From Steinernema hermaphroditum (taxonomy: Eukaryota; Nematoda; Chromadorea; Rhabditida; Steinernematidae), in contig CM059622.1 in assembly GCA_030435675.1 (NCBI GenBank), positions 15,996,001 to 16,060,000 of the forward strand: a DNA stretch of 64,000 nucleotides, given 5' to 3'. Shown piece after piece: positions 11,866 to 22,704 of this stretch. Under the pieces are notes generated by a model that worked only from the letters and a program-made list of their open reading frames with translations, was not told where the DNA came from and searched no databases. Positions within the stretch are counted from its first letter, which is position 1, and each line of letters starts with the position of its first letter. The translations under genes were made by a program, and so were the position numbers.

Positions 11866-13583
11866 CTAGTTCGGAGGTCGAGTAAGACTGACGTCCTTCG
11901 CACTAAGTTCCTTGAGAGGGGAATCGGTTTTCACTTCTGGAGGACGTTCACTGTGGTCCTTGGCAGTGAATTCCATTGGATTCGCATCGTCGATTTCCGG
12001 TGGAAGAGCTCCAACTAGACTGAAGTCCTTTGCACTGACTTCGTTTGCACTGCCTTCTATCGGAGTAGCGACGATAGTAGGTTCCGCTGGCGTAGAGACA
12101 ATAGTGACTGGAGTTGGCTCAGTGACGACAGTTACTGCGTTAGAGGCGATAATATTTGGAGACTGGTCATTGTCATTGGTCGCATCTGGGGCCGTGTTGA
12201 CACTGACTGCATCCGTAGGAGTAGCCGATTCGTTCTCAGGCGCACTGATTGGCTGAGTTGTGACTTCGCTTGGTTGAGCGCTGGGTTCAGCTGGAGCACA
12301 CGCTGCGGGCTCCCTACTCTTCTTCATGTCAGCCTTGAACTTGAAGAGAATCGCCGATGTCGTTCCTGTGAAGAGAAGTGCGACGAAAAGAATAGTACTG
12401 GAGGTGACGAGACCACCGATACTCTCATGGAACATGCTGAAAAGAGTCAACAACAGCAATCGGACGAGAACCTTACCAAAACGGTTCCTCGGTGGTAGTT
12501 TCGACCTTGGGAGTTGTCCCGTTTCCAGCAGGATGCGGCGATGATCCAGGAACGCGTACTTCAGATTTAGGCGGCTGCTCGCGCTCATTCGTCTGCCCGG
12601 ACTGGTTCGGCTGCAAGGGTTCCTGCGTCGACTTCAAGTCTTCTTCCCATGTCAACTGCGATCTGACCTTCATTGGCAACTGATTTTCATAGGCTGTACG
12701 GCTGAAAAGGAACTTTTAGATTTAAGAATGGAGTTTGAACAAACTTTGATGATACCACAATGATCGACTCGGCTCCACGAGCTTCGAAGATGCACTGCGG
12801 CGTCGCCGTGCTTTGTGGTATCCAATAAAAGCGCCTCACGTTGCCGAACCTGATCAGAATACGGATAAAGAGCAATATTAAACTTTTTTTGACTACCTTT
12901 GCTGCACTGTGAGCGCTCCATGGGCCGCGTGGTGGATGACGCCAGCCGAACGGCCTTCACCGCTCCAGATATCGCCCGTCAAAACGTCGACTAATGGTGG
13001 AACACGAGCCGTCTGCGTGCAAACACTTTGCATCACGGGACGCTGTTTGGGCACGAGCGTCTGGGTGGCGATGTCGAAATCAGCATTCTCGAAAATCACC
13101 TTTTCGCTGTGAAACATCGCCATATTTGGGTGGCACACGTCGATAACTTGTCTCTGAAGAACTTGACTCGGCTTACTCCTAAAACTCGATTTAATGTGGA
13201 TATAATGAATGGATTACTGACTTTTCAGGGAATGAATAGAGAGTGTACCGGACCTTCTGCAGTTTACTATCGCTGTCAGCGCTGAACGCCAAATGAACGA
13301 CTCCTCTCTTCGACACGAACATTCTGGTGCTTTTCTTCTCACAGAAAGGCCCCACAAATGCTTCTGAAAAGGCTCATATATAAGGCTGCAATTTCTACAA
13401 TTTTGTCTCACCTCTTGGACGATCTTCGAACAAGCGGACGTCTCTGCACGACGCGAAGTATACGACGTGGTCTTTGCTTGTAAGCAGAGAACCAGGTTGG
13501 CAGCTGGAGTCGTTGGAAGCCATGGCTCCGAAGATTAGATAGGCAGCGAGGGCGAGAAAGCGCGTCAGGTTGACTCGATGCAT
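11866..13583 (-). CDS. Single-pass type I membrane protein, unknown family
   Basis: Exons: 13583..13412, 13363..13222, 13178..12897, 12849..12745, 12701..12477, 12436..11866. Phase holds throughout, giving 498 residues. A GTTTTCAG site lies about 20 nt before the ATG. The order is: a signal peptide ending near AMASNDSSC, an ectodomain with scattered cysteines, a Pro/Gln-rich stalk, a transmembrane helix (STILFVALLFTGTTSAILF) followed by basic residues (KFKADMKK), and a cytoplasmic tail of about 160 residues rich in Ala, Pro, Thr and Val. The tail contains the near-repeat motif SAKDxSL twice (SAKDFSLVG and SAKDVSLTR). I recognise no named family. The topology suggests a surface protein. Confidence 0.8.
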
Positions 13584-13907
13584 CTTCGGACGTTGAAAAC
13601 ACCTGAAAACTTCTCGATGACACAACGCTTCTTCTGGGAACCAACCGACTTTGCTTCAGGGGAAGTAGTGATTTCGTTCGACCGGTCGATCGCTCCGAAA
13701 AGGTCGAAATAGACTCGAGCCACATCACCTGGCTTTATAAGCGATACGACTCCCAAGACTGTCTAGACTAAAATAGTGCAAGGACCCGCCTGTCTGTCTA
13801 CATGGATGCGACGCATTTCACATGCCAGCGTAGACGGCAGGCTAATCGTGCCGAGAACTGCAGCCAATATTTAATTTACGCTAATTTCAGTCAAATCGTG
13901 GCACAAA

Positions 13908-14340
13908 TTAAGAAGCAGGGACGTCTCGGGGAAACAAAATGAGGTTCTCGACGACTCCGTCCTTGGCAAAGAAGCAGATCTTCTCCTCTTTGGCGTTGTT
14001 TTCCCTGAAGCATACTGTAAGTGGCGGGGGATCCCATTTCTGTCAGTTAAAACCTACCAACTCATAGTGATGGAAGTGTTTGGCGCGCCTATCGTTGACT
14101 GACGCGTAGATCCAAGTGGTGGCGTCGAGGCTGAAGACGCCTCTGATGACGAATATCTGCTCGCCGAACTGAGAGAAACGGAATCCCCTCGCCGCGAGCT
14201 TCACCTGATCGCCGTCGACGAAGGCTACCGTATCCCAGAAGCGGAAGAGGCGATCTTTGACGCAGTTCCCCAGCTGGATAGAAGACTATCCATCTGCTCC
14301 GAGATGGAGCCATTCGTCCAAGAAGGAATCTTCACATGGT
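13908..14340 (-). CDS. Gene fragment, duplicated exon pair (copy 2)
   Basis: One exon of about 75 codons (about 14285..14051) reads IQLGNCVKDRLFRFWDTVAF, then VDGDQVKLAARGFRFSQFGE, and continues. A second exon, 14014..13908, ends with FFAKDGVVENLILFPRDVPA and a stop. Joining them in frame needs a weak GTTTTA donor. A TTTATTTCCAG site upstream, just after the end of the neighbouring minus-strand gene, could be a trans-splice acceptor. The first exon is about 95% identical in DNA to 15017-15163. The 5' end is unclear, so this may be a truncated gene. Confidence 0.45.
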
Positions 14341-14382
14341 TCGCTGGAAATAAAATTTATTACAATATACATACATTCGTCA

Positions 14383-14821
14383 TTACAAGTCGTTCCATGG
14401 TCCAACGATAATAAAACGAGCGTCATTTAAATACGCCCCTTTTGATGCGATGATCTGCCACTCCTTATCATCGCACACATTTTGGACAAATATACCATTA
14501 TGAAATTTGCCGTTGTCTACTATCAAGTACGCTGCCAACACAAGAACGTTTGTTTCCTTTCGGTTTTGGCACATGTAATCACGATCCGCTTTACCATAGG
14601 CGTAGTACCGAACTGGGTATTTAAAGAGTTTACCATGCCTCTTGAAGAAGTAATAATGAAGACATTGGTTTCTCGTTTTACATACTTGGAAAGGGCGCAA
14701 TCCTCTCTCGTGTCTCGTCGATGATATTGTCGCTAACAGTGAAAACACCTAGTTTTGTATCGATTTCGTCGCATATGACGTAGCTGGCGAGCGCATATAT
14801 CAGTAGTATATCTAAGTTCAT
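14383..14821 (-). CDS. Short secreted paralogue of the 8.4-10.1 kb gene
   Basis: Exons: 14821..14686 and 14612..14383, giving 121 residues. The ATG lies 2 nt after a TATTCCAG site. The signal peptide (MNLDILLIYALASYVIC) and a first-exon motif (IIDETRERIAPFP) match IIEDIRASLVPLP in the long paralogue. After a single 73-bp intron the protein goes directly to the family's C-terminal segment (RYYAYGKADRDYMCQNRKET). The roughly 370-residue middle of the long paralogue is absent. The 3' part of the intron still reads like family coding sequence (FFKRHGKLFKYP against FFKSYGVFKKM). It could be a working short gene or a decaying deletion product. Confidence 0.6.
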
Positions 14822-14959
14822 AGCTGGAATAGAAAGGAGAAGGCATAGTTTCACGCATATCGTAGCTTCGACGTAGTTTCCTCGACAGACAAAACACAGT
14901 GATGAGGCGGAATGACGAGGCGAAATGATGAGGCGCGTTTTCATGTGCAAAAAAAAAGA

Positions 14960-15360
14960 ACGATTTTTTACGAGTTTATTTCTCGTATCAACGCCTTGCG
15001 AGACTTTGATGAATCTGCTCTGATGACGAATATCTGCTCGCCGAACTGAGAGAAACGAAATCCCCTCGACGCGAGCTTCACCTGGTCGCCGTCGACGAAG
15101 GCTACCGTATCCCAGAAGCGGAAGACGTCTCCGACGCAGTTCCCCAGCTGGATCGGGAAGTATTGCCGTGTCCTGAAATATCTTTGTATTATGAGGTGGG
15201 CGCTCTTCGGCTACGCGTTGATGGACTCGCGGATCTGCTTGAAGTCGTAGCAGAGGAGCCCCTTTTCGGAGAAGAAGACGCCCTTTGTCAATGTGTTCGA
15301 AACGACGTCCCTTCCGATACCTCCCGTTATTGCAGCGCCTCCTCGCCCAGTTCAACATAG
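14960..15360 (-). pseudogene. Partial duplicate of the 13.9-14.3 kb exons (copy 1)
   Basis: An exon ending at about 15213 (GIGRDVVSNTLTKGVFFSEK, then a GTAGCC donor) and an exon of about 15169..14983 (FPIQLGNCVGDVFRFWDTVA) read in frame across a 43-bp intron. Upstream, the frame meets a stop with no ATG. Downstream, the copy loses the continuation seen at 14.1 kb and ends in unrelated residues. The match to copy 2 is about 95% in DNA, so the duplication is recent. Confidence 0.5.
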
Positions 15361-15509
15361 AGGACCGGCACCAACTGGGTCTCCATGATCAACCCTGACA
15401 ACAACTTATGATCATGACTAGGGACTTCCTTCGGAATCACTTCAATGGGTCGAAGATAACAACACGACTGCGAATTCAAAGTCCATATTTACAAATAACA
15501 ACTGAGGAA

Positions 15510-17053
15510 TCAACGATTTGAGCTGGATGCGCCATCTGTGCGCCTCTTCTTGTTCGTGGGGCGCTCAAACACCTCTTTCATGCCTCCGGAACGACCGACG
15601 AACTTCGTGCTCTGCGCTGTAGCCGTCGCCCAAGTGCCTTGGTGATCGGTGGTATCCTCTGCCGTCAAGTGAGTCCATTTCGATCTGCTGGCTTTACCAA
15701 AGTTTTTCACCTAAATTGGTGTCATGTCATTAAAGAAAAGATAAACTAAATGACGTACCTGCATGACCTTGGGCAAGATGGATTTGTCGAACTGATCATC
15801 AAGAGTGGCTTCGGCGAAGTTGCGCTTCAGAATGTCTTCTTCTTGGTCGAGGAAGAAGGCACCACGATGGTAGTACTTTTGCAGGAACTTGTACTTGCCC
15901 TTGTCTTGCTTGTTGGTGACAATCTTCGGATTCGCCTTTAGGTACCTCAACCGCTCTTCCTCAGTCATGTTGTGGATCTTCTCCATCTCAGCCTTCTCCT
16001 TGGCCAGCCTAAAAAAATGAATACGGATTAAGATTCAACGGTACAGATGAAAACATACTGTTCTCGTTCGTCGCGGTCGCGTTTGATTCGTTTCATTTCG
16101 CGAAGCTTCCACAGCTCGTACTCGATTTCCTCATTTTCGTCATCGGTCACCACCGAATCCAGCTCGAGCGGATCCTCTTTCTTCGCCTTCGCTTGCTCAT
16201 CTTCCCGTCTGATGGTTTCCTGAGCCATGCGGACCGATTCCTTCTTCCGTTCATTCTTACGCTCCTCCTCTTCGAGCTCTAGTTGCTTCAGGCGCTCAGC
16301 CTCCTTCTCCGCTTCGATGAGGGTGACACGATCTTTCTTGTTGACAAACACCGGCTTGAAGCGCTGCTGTTCTTCTTCCTCGTCCTCTTCATCGGACTCT
16401 TCTTCATCTTCGTCCTCGTCGCTTTCGTCGCTTACTTCCTCGCCGCCTTCCTGCTGGCGCTGAAGCAGCTCCTGCTCCTCGCGCTGCTTGGCGCGCGCTT
16501 TCAACATTGCTCGCTTCCGCGCATCTAGCTCTGCTTCATCGTCGTCCTTCGCCACTTCGACTTCCTCCATATCTTCATCCTCCTCGTCGTCGTCCTGCTG
16601 ACCTCGCCGCTCGAGAGCTCTGGCTCGCGCTCGTTCTCGTCTCCGGAACGCTTCCTCTTCATCTTCGGATTCGCTCTCTGGACGGAGCTCGTCAGCAACG
16701 GTCGCCGCTTCCTCGTCGGATTCATCAACTGGTCGACGGCCCTTTCGAATCAGCTCTGGCTCAGCTACGGCACGGCGTTCCCTGTAACGATCACGATCGT
16801 GGCGGCCATGATGGTGGCGGTCGTGGTGGTGGCGCTCTCGTTCATCTCCCGAGTCAGACTCCCGCTCCGATCCGCTAGACGACTCCTGAGCGTATGCTGG
16901 TCTCTGGCCGGCCTTGTACCGGACTACTTTCACCTTCTGCATTGTTTCTTGACCCTTTTCGTTCTTGACGAGGATTGCACCGGACGTCGGCAACTGCTTA
17001 GGCCCTGAACGCGACTCCATCTCGCGTTCAAAACGAGGAACAAAATCACCCAT
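15510..17053 (-). CDS. mfap-1: MFAP1 homologue, spliceosome B-complex protein
   Basis: Exons: 17053..16059, 16008..15759, 15710..15510, about 481 residues, close to the usual family length. MFAP1 is a conserved component of the spliceosomal B complex and acts in the nucleus. The sequence shows a long acidic and charged coiled-coil region (poly-Asp/Glu with RERAR stretches). It then shows the family's conserved C-terminal block, including [31 protein letters not shown] and [12 protein letters not shown] chose the ATG at 17053 because a GTGTTTCAG acceptor lies 5 nt upstream; an in-frame ATG 8 codons earlier would precede it. It lies 288 bp downstream of the CIR1 homologue on the same strand, with an AATAAA between them, as in a nematode operon. 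Confidence 0.95.
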
Positions 17054-17341
17054 GGTGTCTGAAACACAGCGTGTCACACCAGCCGTAACATCGATGCAGA
17101 TAATGCACGGTCAAATACCAAGATAACGGAATAAGCAATGCATGAACGAATAACATTTATTTACATGTACATCTCTTTCGGGATAAATCGTATAAACTTT
17201 TTTTTGGATCACTGAAAAGGCTTCAATCATCTCGTAGCGAGACCCAGAAATCTTAGATGCTTCATGCGTTCGCTAGTCGTTTTCAACGCGCTGATTCGAT
17301 TGAAGCGTTTTGCAGTGATCGAAAAAAACAAAATATAAAAA

Positions 17342-18831
17342 TCAGTGGCGCTGCCTCCCGTCTCTGTCTTCACGAGAACGGGATCGTGGACGATCTCGGC
17401 GGCTGCTGCGAAGTTCTTCGCGGGAATGTCTCCTTGTCGTTGGCGAACGATCCCGTCGACGATCATCACGCTCCCGACGTTCGCTCTTGTCCATCTTTCG
17501 CTTCTTGTCGCTTTTTGACCGCCGATCATCCTCAATGTCCAAGTCGCTCGAATCGTGGCGACGCTTGTGATCCTTCTTGCTCTTCGCAGTCTTTTCACTG
17601 TCAGAATCCGAAGAGCTGCTGGACGATTTTCTCGACCTTCTCTCGCTATGGCTCTTCGATTTCTTCTCTTTTTCTTTCTTGTCTTTCTTCGCTTTCTTCT
17701 CCTTCTTCTTTTCCTTCTTCATCTTCTTGTGCATCTTCTTCTTGAACTTCGAATCGTCACCACCACCAGCGGCAATTTTACTGAAATAAAAGAATTATCG
17801 AACTGCCCTTATACAAAGTGCTTACTTCCAAATCTTCATGCGAATTTCCACGGGAACTGAACTGCAGAACGCTTTGAATTCATCTTCTTCTGTTTGAGCT
17901 TTGGTGATCTCAGAGAGCTTCTGAAACAAGGATGTTATAACAAGGCTTTCGACTTTAAGAGAACGTACTGATAGGCCTTGTTCGGCGACGATACTTTTCA
18001 TGATGCCAGATTTAAACTGTAGTCCGTGCTCTTCCTTCATGTTCTCAGCCAATTCGATCCTGTTCATAGGCGCCTTAGGCTCCTCGTCTTCCTCTTCCTC
18101 GCTGTCATCAGAAGCTTCGCTTCCTGATGAGTACTGGCGGCGCCTCTTCTGCTGATGAGGGGTCTCTTCCACTTTAATTTTCTTTTCCTTTTTAATTTTT
18201 GCCTTCACCTCAACCCAATCTGACGCGGAATCGGGCTCTGTCTTGGAACTGGACGGCTGGTCACTGACACCGTTCGTCTTGTTACGGCGCATCTGCTTCA
18301 TCAAATCGGAAGGATTGTTGGCATATCCTTGATCGTCAGCAGTTCCACTCATGTTGTACAGTGGGCATTCTCGGTCGGTGTTTAAGTGACCCCAGGTGCG
18401 ACAACGGACACAGCGCACGTTGCGGACTTGGATTCCGAACGGCTGGTCCTGGATGTCCTCGTTCCCCTTAGCCCACTCTTCACGGGGAGCGTTGTACTTA
18501 CGCTGCCACTCGAATTTTGGCTCTGGCTTTTCTTCTTCGCGCTTGTTAATTCCCGCCGGAGCGTCGTACATAAAGGACAGGCCTAACTTGGCCTTTTCAT
18601 CTCCCAAAAGAGCCTTGTTCTGCAGCATCTCCTGCTCTTTCTCATACTGCACTCTTAACTCATCCTGTCGCTTCGTTTCCATGTCCTGTTTCTGTCGAGC
18701 CTCCCATACCTATAAAAGGACACCCCTGTTGGAATACCAAAGCAATTTCTCATTCCTACCTTCTTGATGTTCCACCATGCGCTCGGATGGAAGTCCTTTT
18801 TGGACATGAAATTTTGGAAGCCCTTACCCAT
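17342..18831 (-). CDS. cir-1: CIR1 homologue (CBF1-interacting corepressor, splicing-associated)
   Basis: Exons: 18831..18760, 18709..17969, 17920..17826, 17780..17342, about 448 residues. The N-terminus starts MGKGFQNFMSKKDFHPSAWW, the signature of the CIR_N domain. This is followed by FEWQRKYNAPREEWAKG and PFGIQVRNVRCVRCRTWGHL, a conserved zinc-knuckle-like block (CVRCRTWGHLNTDREC). The C-terminus is a Lys/Glu tract and an Arg/Ser-rich tail typical of splicing-linked proteins. CIR1 family members link Notch-pathway repression (CBF1, HDAC, SAP30) with splicing factors. The third intron boundary gives KIWNKIAAGGGDD. It is upstream of the MFAP1 gene and probably co-transcribed with it. Confidence 0.95.
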
Positions 18832-19944
18832 TTTGGCTGTCTTTCTGTAGTCAAGGCTGCAATAAAAAAGGGCTACACTGCGCGAAAGGTGAGTCGATCA
18901 CGGAGTCGATAGGAAAACTGTCTCGAAATTTAAAAGATATGAAAAAATGGACATAAATACGGACGTGTATTATAAGCGACGCTTCAAAATACAGGGCAGG
19001 TAACTTGATCAACATGTATCCAAATCTCAGGTACACATGCTCGCCTAAAAAGGGGCCGTACGAGGACATGCAGGGGGGACTTGGCCTGGGTACAAAATTT
19101 TTGGACAAATATGATTGTACAGTTGTAAATGTACATAGATAATCCAAACTGCACAAGGCAGTGCATCTTTTAACTTTTTGAGTTTACTTCGGGGCCGGAC
19201 TTGGCTTTGGTTTGGCAGATGTAAATACCAGAGTGCCGAAATCCGACGATAGGATGTCTCCATTCGGGCATTCAATCAGCGCAAAACCGGCAATTGAGCA
19301 ACATCAAATACCAAGAATCAACAATTCTAGAATCTCACTGCGTGCTGAAGATAAGGTGCACTGACATATAGCTAAACAACACAAAAGCGCACGGTTAAAT
19401 ACCAGTAAACACAACAAAGATCCACCGCTAGAGGCCCGAGAGAAATGAACGTCACCGGAGGCGCCGAAGCAGACTCGTTCCGCGCCAATCCAACCGCGCG
19501 AGCGGTCGACCTCTCGCTCGCCATCACGTGTTTTGCGAAAGTCGGACAGGTCGGGGTTTCCCACTGGTCCCACAGCGTCGTCCGGCGGACTTTTCGGCAA
19601 ACCATAGTTGAGGCAAGCTCCTCCTCACTTTTGGAATGGCTCGCTGTCGCGCGCGTCTACGGCGCGGCGATGCTTGTGTCATTTGGCTGATAAGTTCACA
19701 ATGCGCGCATTGCTCTTGATTTTCATTTCTGGACTCTGCGATTTCAATTTCAACATTGCGATCTCCGAAAATCCCTCGCCTCCCCTACTTCTTGCATTGC
19801 CTCGACCACCCGCGTTGTTTTGGTACAATTTCCATTCGCCTACTTTGGGAGGGAAAATGTCGTTGTGGGAATCAGTGAGGCGTTGAAGCGCGCTTTTATT
19901 TTTAAGGCGTGCCCAATTCATCTGTGTTTCTACGTTCAGGAACG
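18832..19944. other. Divergent promoter region
   Basis: This stretch lies between the minus-strand CIR1/MFAP1 pair and the plus-strand HDAC gene, so it probably holds both promoters. The part near 19430-19680 is GC-rich. Short open frames show no splice or family support. Confidence 0.45.
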
Positions 19945-21653
19945 ATGTCCGGAAAGAAGAGGGTGTCTTACTACTACGACGGCGATGTGGGCAACTACTA
20001 CTATGGTCAAGGGCACCCTATGAAGCCGCACCGAATTCGCATGACGCATAACCTCCTCCTCAACTATGGGCTCTACCGCAAGATGGAGGTCTATGTAAGA
20101 ATGGTCGTCATAAGCAGCTTTGAATAAGCAGGTGAATTTAGCGCCCCGAAGTCGCTACGCTGGAGGAAATGACGAAGTTCCACAGCGACGACTACATGCT
20201 CTTCTTGAAGAACATCCGTCCTGATAACATGACCGACTACACAAAGCAGATGCAACGCTTCAACGTCGGCGAAGACTGCCCTGTCTTCGATGGTCTCTTC
20301 GAATTTTGCCAGATCTCCAGCGGAGGGTCTATCGGTATTTCATAGCCTGTCGGAAATAGCGATAATAGTGAGCTTATTTTAGCTGCTGCCATGAAGCTCA
20401 ACCACCAAGAGAGCGACATTGCCATTAACTGGATGGGTGGCCTTCACCACGCAAAGAAGTCGGAAGCTTCTGGATTCTGCTACTCAAATGATATTGTGCT
20501 CGCCATCCTCGAGCTTCTCAAGCACCATCAGCGCGTTCTTTACGTCGACATCGATATCCACCACGGCGACGGTGTCGAAGAGGCCTTCTACACCACTGAT
20601 CGCGTGATGACGTGCTCCTTCCACAAGTACGGCGAATACTTCCCTGGAACGGGTGACTTGCGCGACATCGGAGCCGACAAGGGCAAGTATTACGCGCTGA
20701 ACTTCCCACTACGCGATGGAATTGACGACGAAACTTATGAGAAGATTTTCGCACCCGTCATGGAGAGGGTCGTCTCCACGTTCCAGCCGAACGCCATTGT
20801 GCTTCAGTGCGGAGCTGACTCCCTAACCGGCGATCGTCTTGGATGCTTTAACTTGACGCTGAAGGGTAAATTCTTCGAGAGTTCAAGGCGTAAATTAATC
20901 TTCATTAAATTTCAGGACACGGTCGATGCGTCGAATTCATGAAGAAGTTCAATCTGCCACTTCTGATGTTGGGCGGTGGAGGCTATACTATCCGCAATGT
21001 CGCTCGATGCTGGACCTACGAAACCGCCGTCGCGCTCGACACCCAGATCGCCAATGAGCTGCCTTACAACGATTACTTTGAATATTACGGACCGGACTTC
21101 AAGCTGCATATCAATCCATCCAACATGACTAATCAGAACACGCGAGAGTACTTGGACAAGATCCAGATCCGCCTCTATGAGAATCTGAGGCACATGCAGG
21201 CGCCCGGAGTGCAGATGCAGCCGCTTGTTTGCGACACCTTCGACAGAGACCCGAGTCGTGCGAAGGACAACGCCGATCCTGATCAGAGGTTGCCAGGTTC
21301 GCATTTTGATTTATTATGTGCAAAGTAACATCTGCCCTTCAGACGCCGTGAAAGATGCGATGATAGAGCACGAAGGCGAATACTATGACGGTGAAGACGA
21401 GGGCGATGATCGCAGGAACCAGCAGTCGTTTAAACGCCCGGCCGATGGTTCCCTCAGTCCCTCTCTAGAGCAAGCCGACGCTAAGAAGCCGAAGACCAAC
21501 GACGAGGTGCTTGAGGAGCCTCCGGTGGTGGCACCGAACCCGGAGGACGGCGCTGCTGCGGCCTTCTTGGAAGAGCAGAATCAAAGCGGGCAGGATGAGG
21601 AGATGGATACTGCGCCGGTCGAGGGAGTCGAGTCCACTGAAGCGGCAGCGTAG
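19945..21653 (+). CDS. hda-1: Class I histone deacetylase (HDAC1/2/3 type)
   Basis: Exons: 19945..20094, 20142..20334, 20383..20865, 20916..21296, 21343..21653, giving 505 residues. The enzyme removes acetyl groups from histone lysines in nuclear corepressor complexes. The class I core is intact: [20 protein letters not shown] at the start, the catalytic His pair in GGLHHAKK, the zinc ligands in [14 protein letters not shown], and the active-site Tyr in [14 protein letters not shown]. The C-terminal tail of about 110 residues is acidic and Pro/Glu/Ala-rich with a KRP and KKPKTN nuclear-signal-like stretch. It is longer than I would expect for this group. The ATG lies 4 nt after a CGTTCAG site (probable trans-splice acceptor). 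The Mago gene follows 313 bp downstream on the same strand. Confidence 0.97.
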
Positions 21654-21966
21654 GCGCCCAAACTGGTGTTACGAGCTGATAGTTCACCATGTTCCCTTGT
21701 TTTCTTGATGCTAATTAATTACCCCGTTGCGCATTAATATTATCCGTCTCTGAGATCCTCAAACCTATGCTAAATATCCGTTTTAACACTCTTCACGCGG
21801 TTGTAAGGCGATGCCACGTTTCTCATTTCTGTACAAAGGTGAAACCATCCAAACGCATAAAACAATTTCCTGCTGTGTTAGTGTGTCGTGCCTGTCGGTT
21901 CCGAACCGCTCGTTATTTCTGTACCCTTTGCCCTTTCCAGAACTTCACGTGTCAGTTGCAGCGAAG

Positions 21967-22475
21967 ATGGCGACAGAAGGCGAAACCGAGAGCCAGTTCT
22001 ACCTGCGCTACTACGTTGGCCACAAAGGAAAGTTCGGCCACGAGTTCCTAGAGTTCGAGTTCCGCCCCGATGGCAACATGCGCTACGCCAACAATAGTAA
22101 CTACAAGAACGACACGATGATCAGAAAAGAAGCTTTCCTCTCCCGCTCCGTCCTCGACGAATTGAAGCGGATCGTCGAGGAGTCGGAAATCATGCAGGAG
22201 GACGACGCCAACTGGCCCGAACCTGACCGCGTTGGCCGTCAAGAGCTGGAGATCCTCATCAACGACGAACACATCTCGTTCACGACTAGGTATCACCGTC
22301 CTGGTCTCCATTTCCTGGCATCTATTCACATCTTTTCAGCAAAATCGGATCCCTCGTCGAGGTGAATAACTGCAAAGACCCCGAAGGCCTCCGCACATTC
22401 TACTACCTCGTCCAGGACTTGAAGTGCTTCGTCTTCTCGCTCATCAGCCTCCACTTCAAGATCAAGCCCATCTAA
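21967..22475 (+). CDS. mag-1: Mago nashi homologue, exon junction complex core
   Basis: Exons: 21967..22289 and 22340..22475, giving 152 residues, the normal family length. Mago pairs with Y14 in the exon junction complex deposited on spliced mRNA. The sequence is highly conserved: [37 protein letters not shown], and the C-terminal [20 protein letters not shown] ending KPI. A CCTTTCCAG site lies about 27 nt before the ATG, consistent with trans-splicing as a downstream operon gene after the HDAC. Confidence 0.97.
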
Positions 22476-22704
22476 TAACGTCGCCAGACGCACTAACACA
22501 GTAACATCGCCTGTTACATTATTTACCACCTTGTGATTTGTTAAGACATCTTGTTTTGTGTGAATCTTAAAGATCTTCCTTTTCGTTGGTTAATCATTAT
22601 TTATTACGTATTACTAGCGATTAATAGAAATCTCTGTGTTTTGTACTCTGTTACGAAGTGTTAGTACGTGTCATGGGAACTACAAGACCCTAGGCAGCGG
22701 TGAG

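Noticed and set aside
16227..16528. Ser-rich or Leu/Phe-rich plus-strand frames over MFAP1 and CIR1
   Set aside because: They are the complement of acidic and Lys/Arg-rich coding tracts in well-conserved genes.
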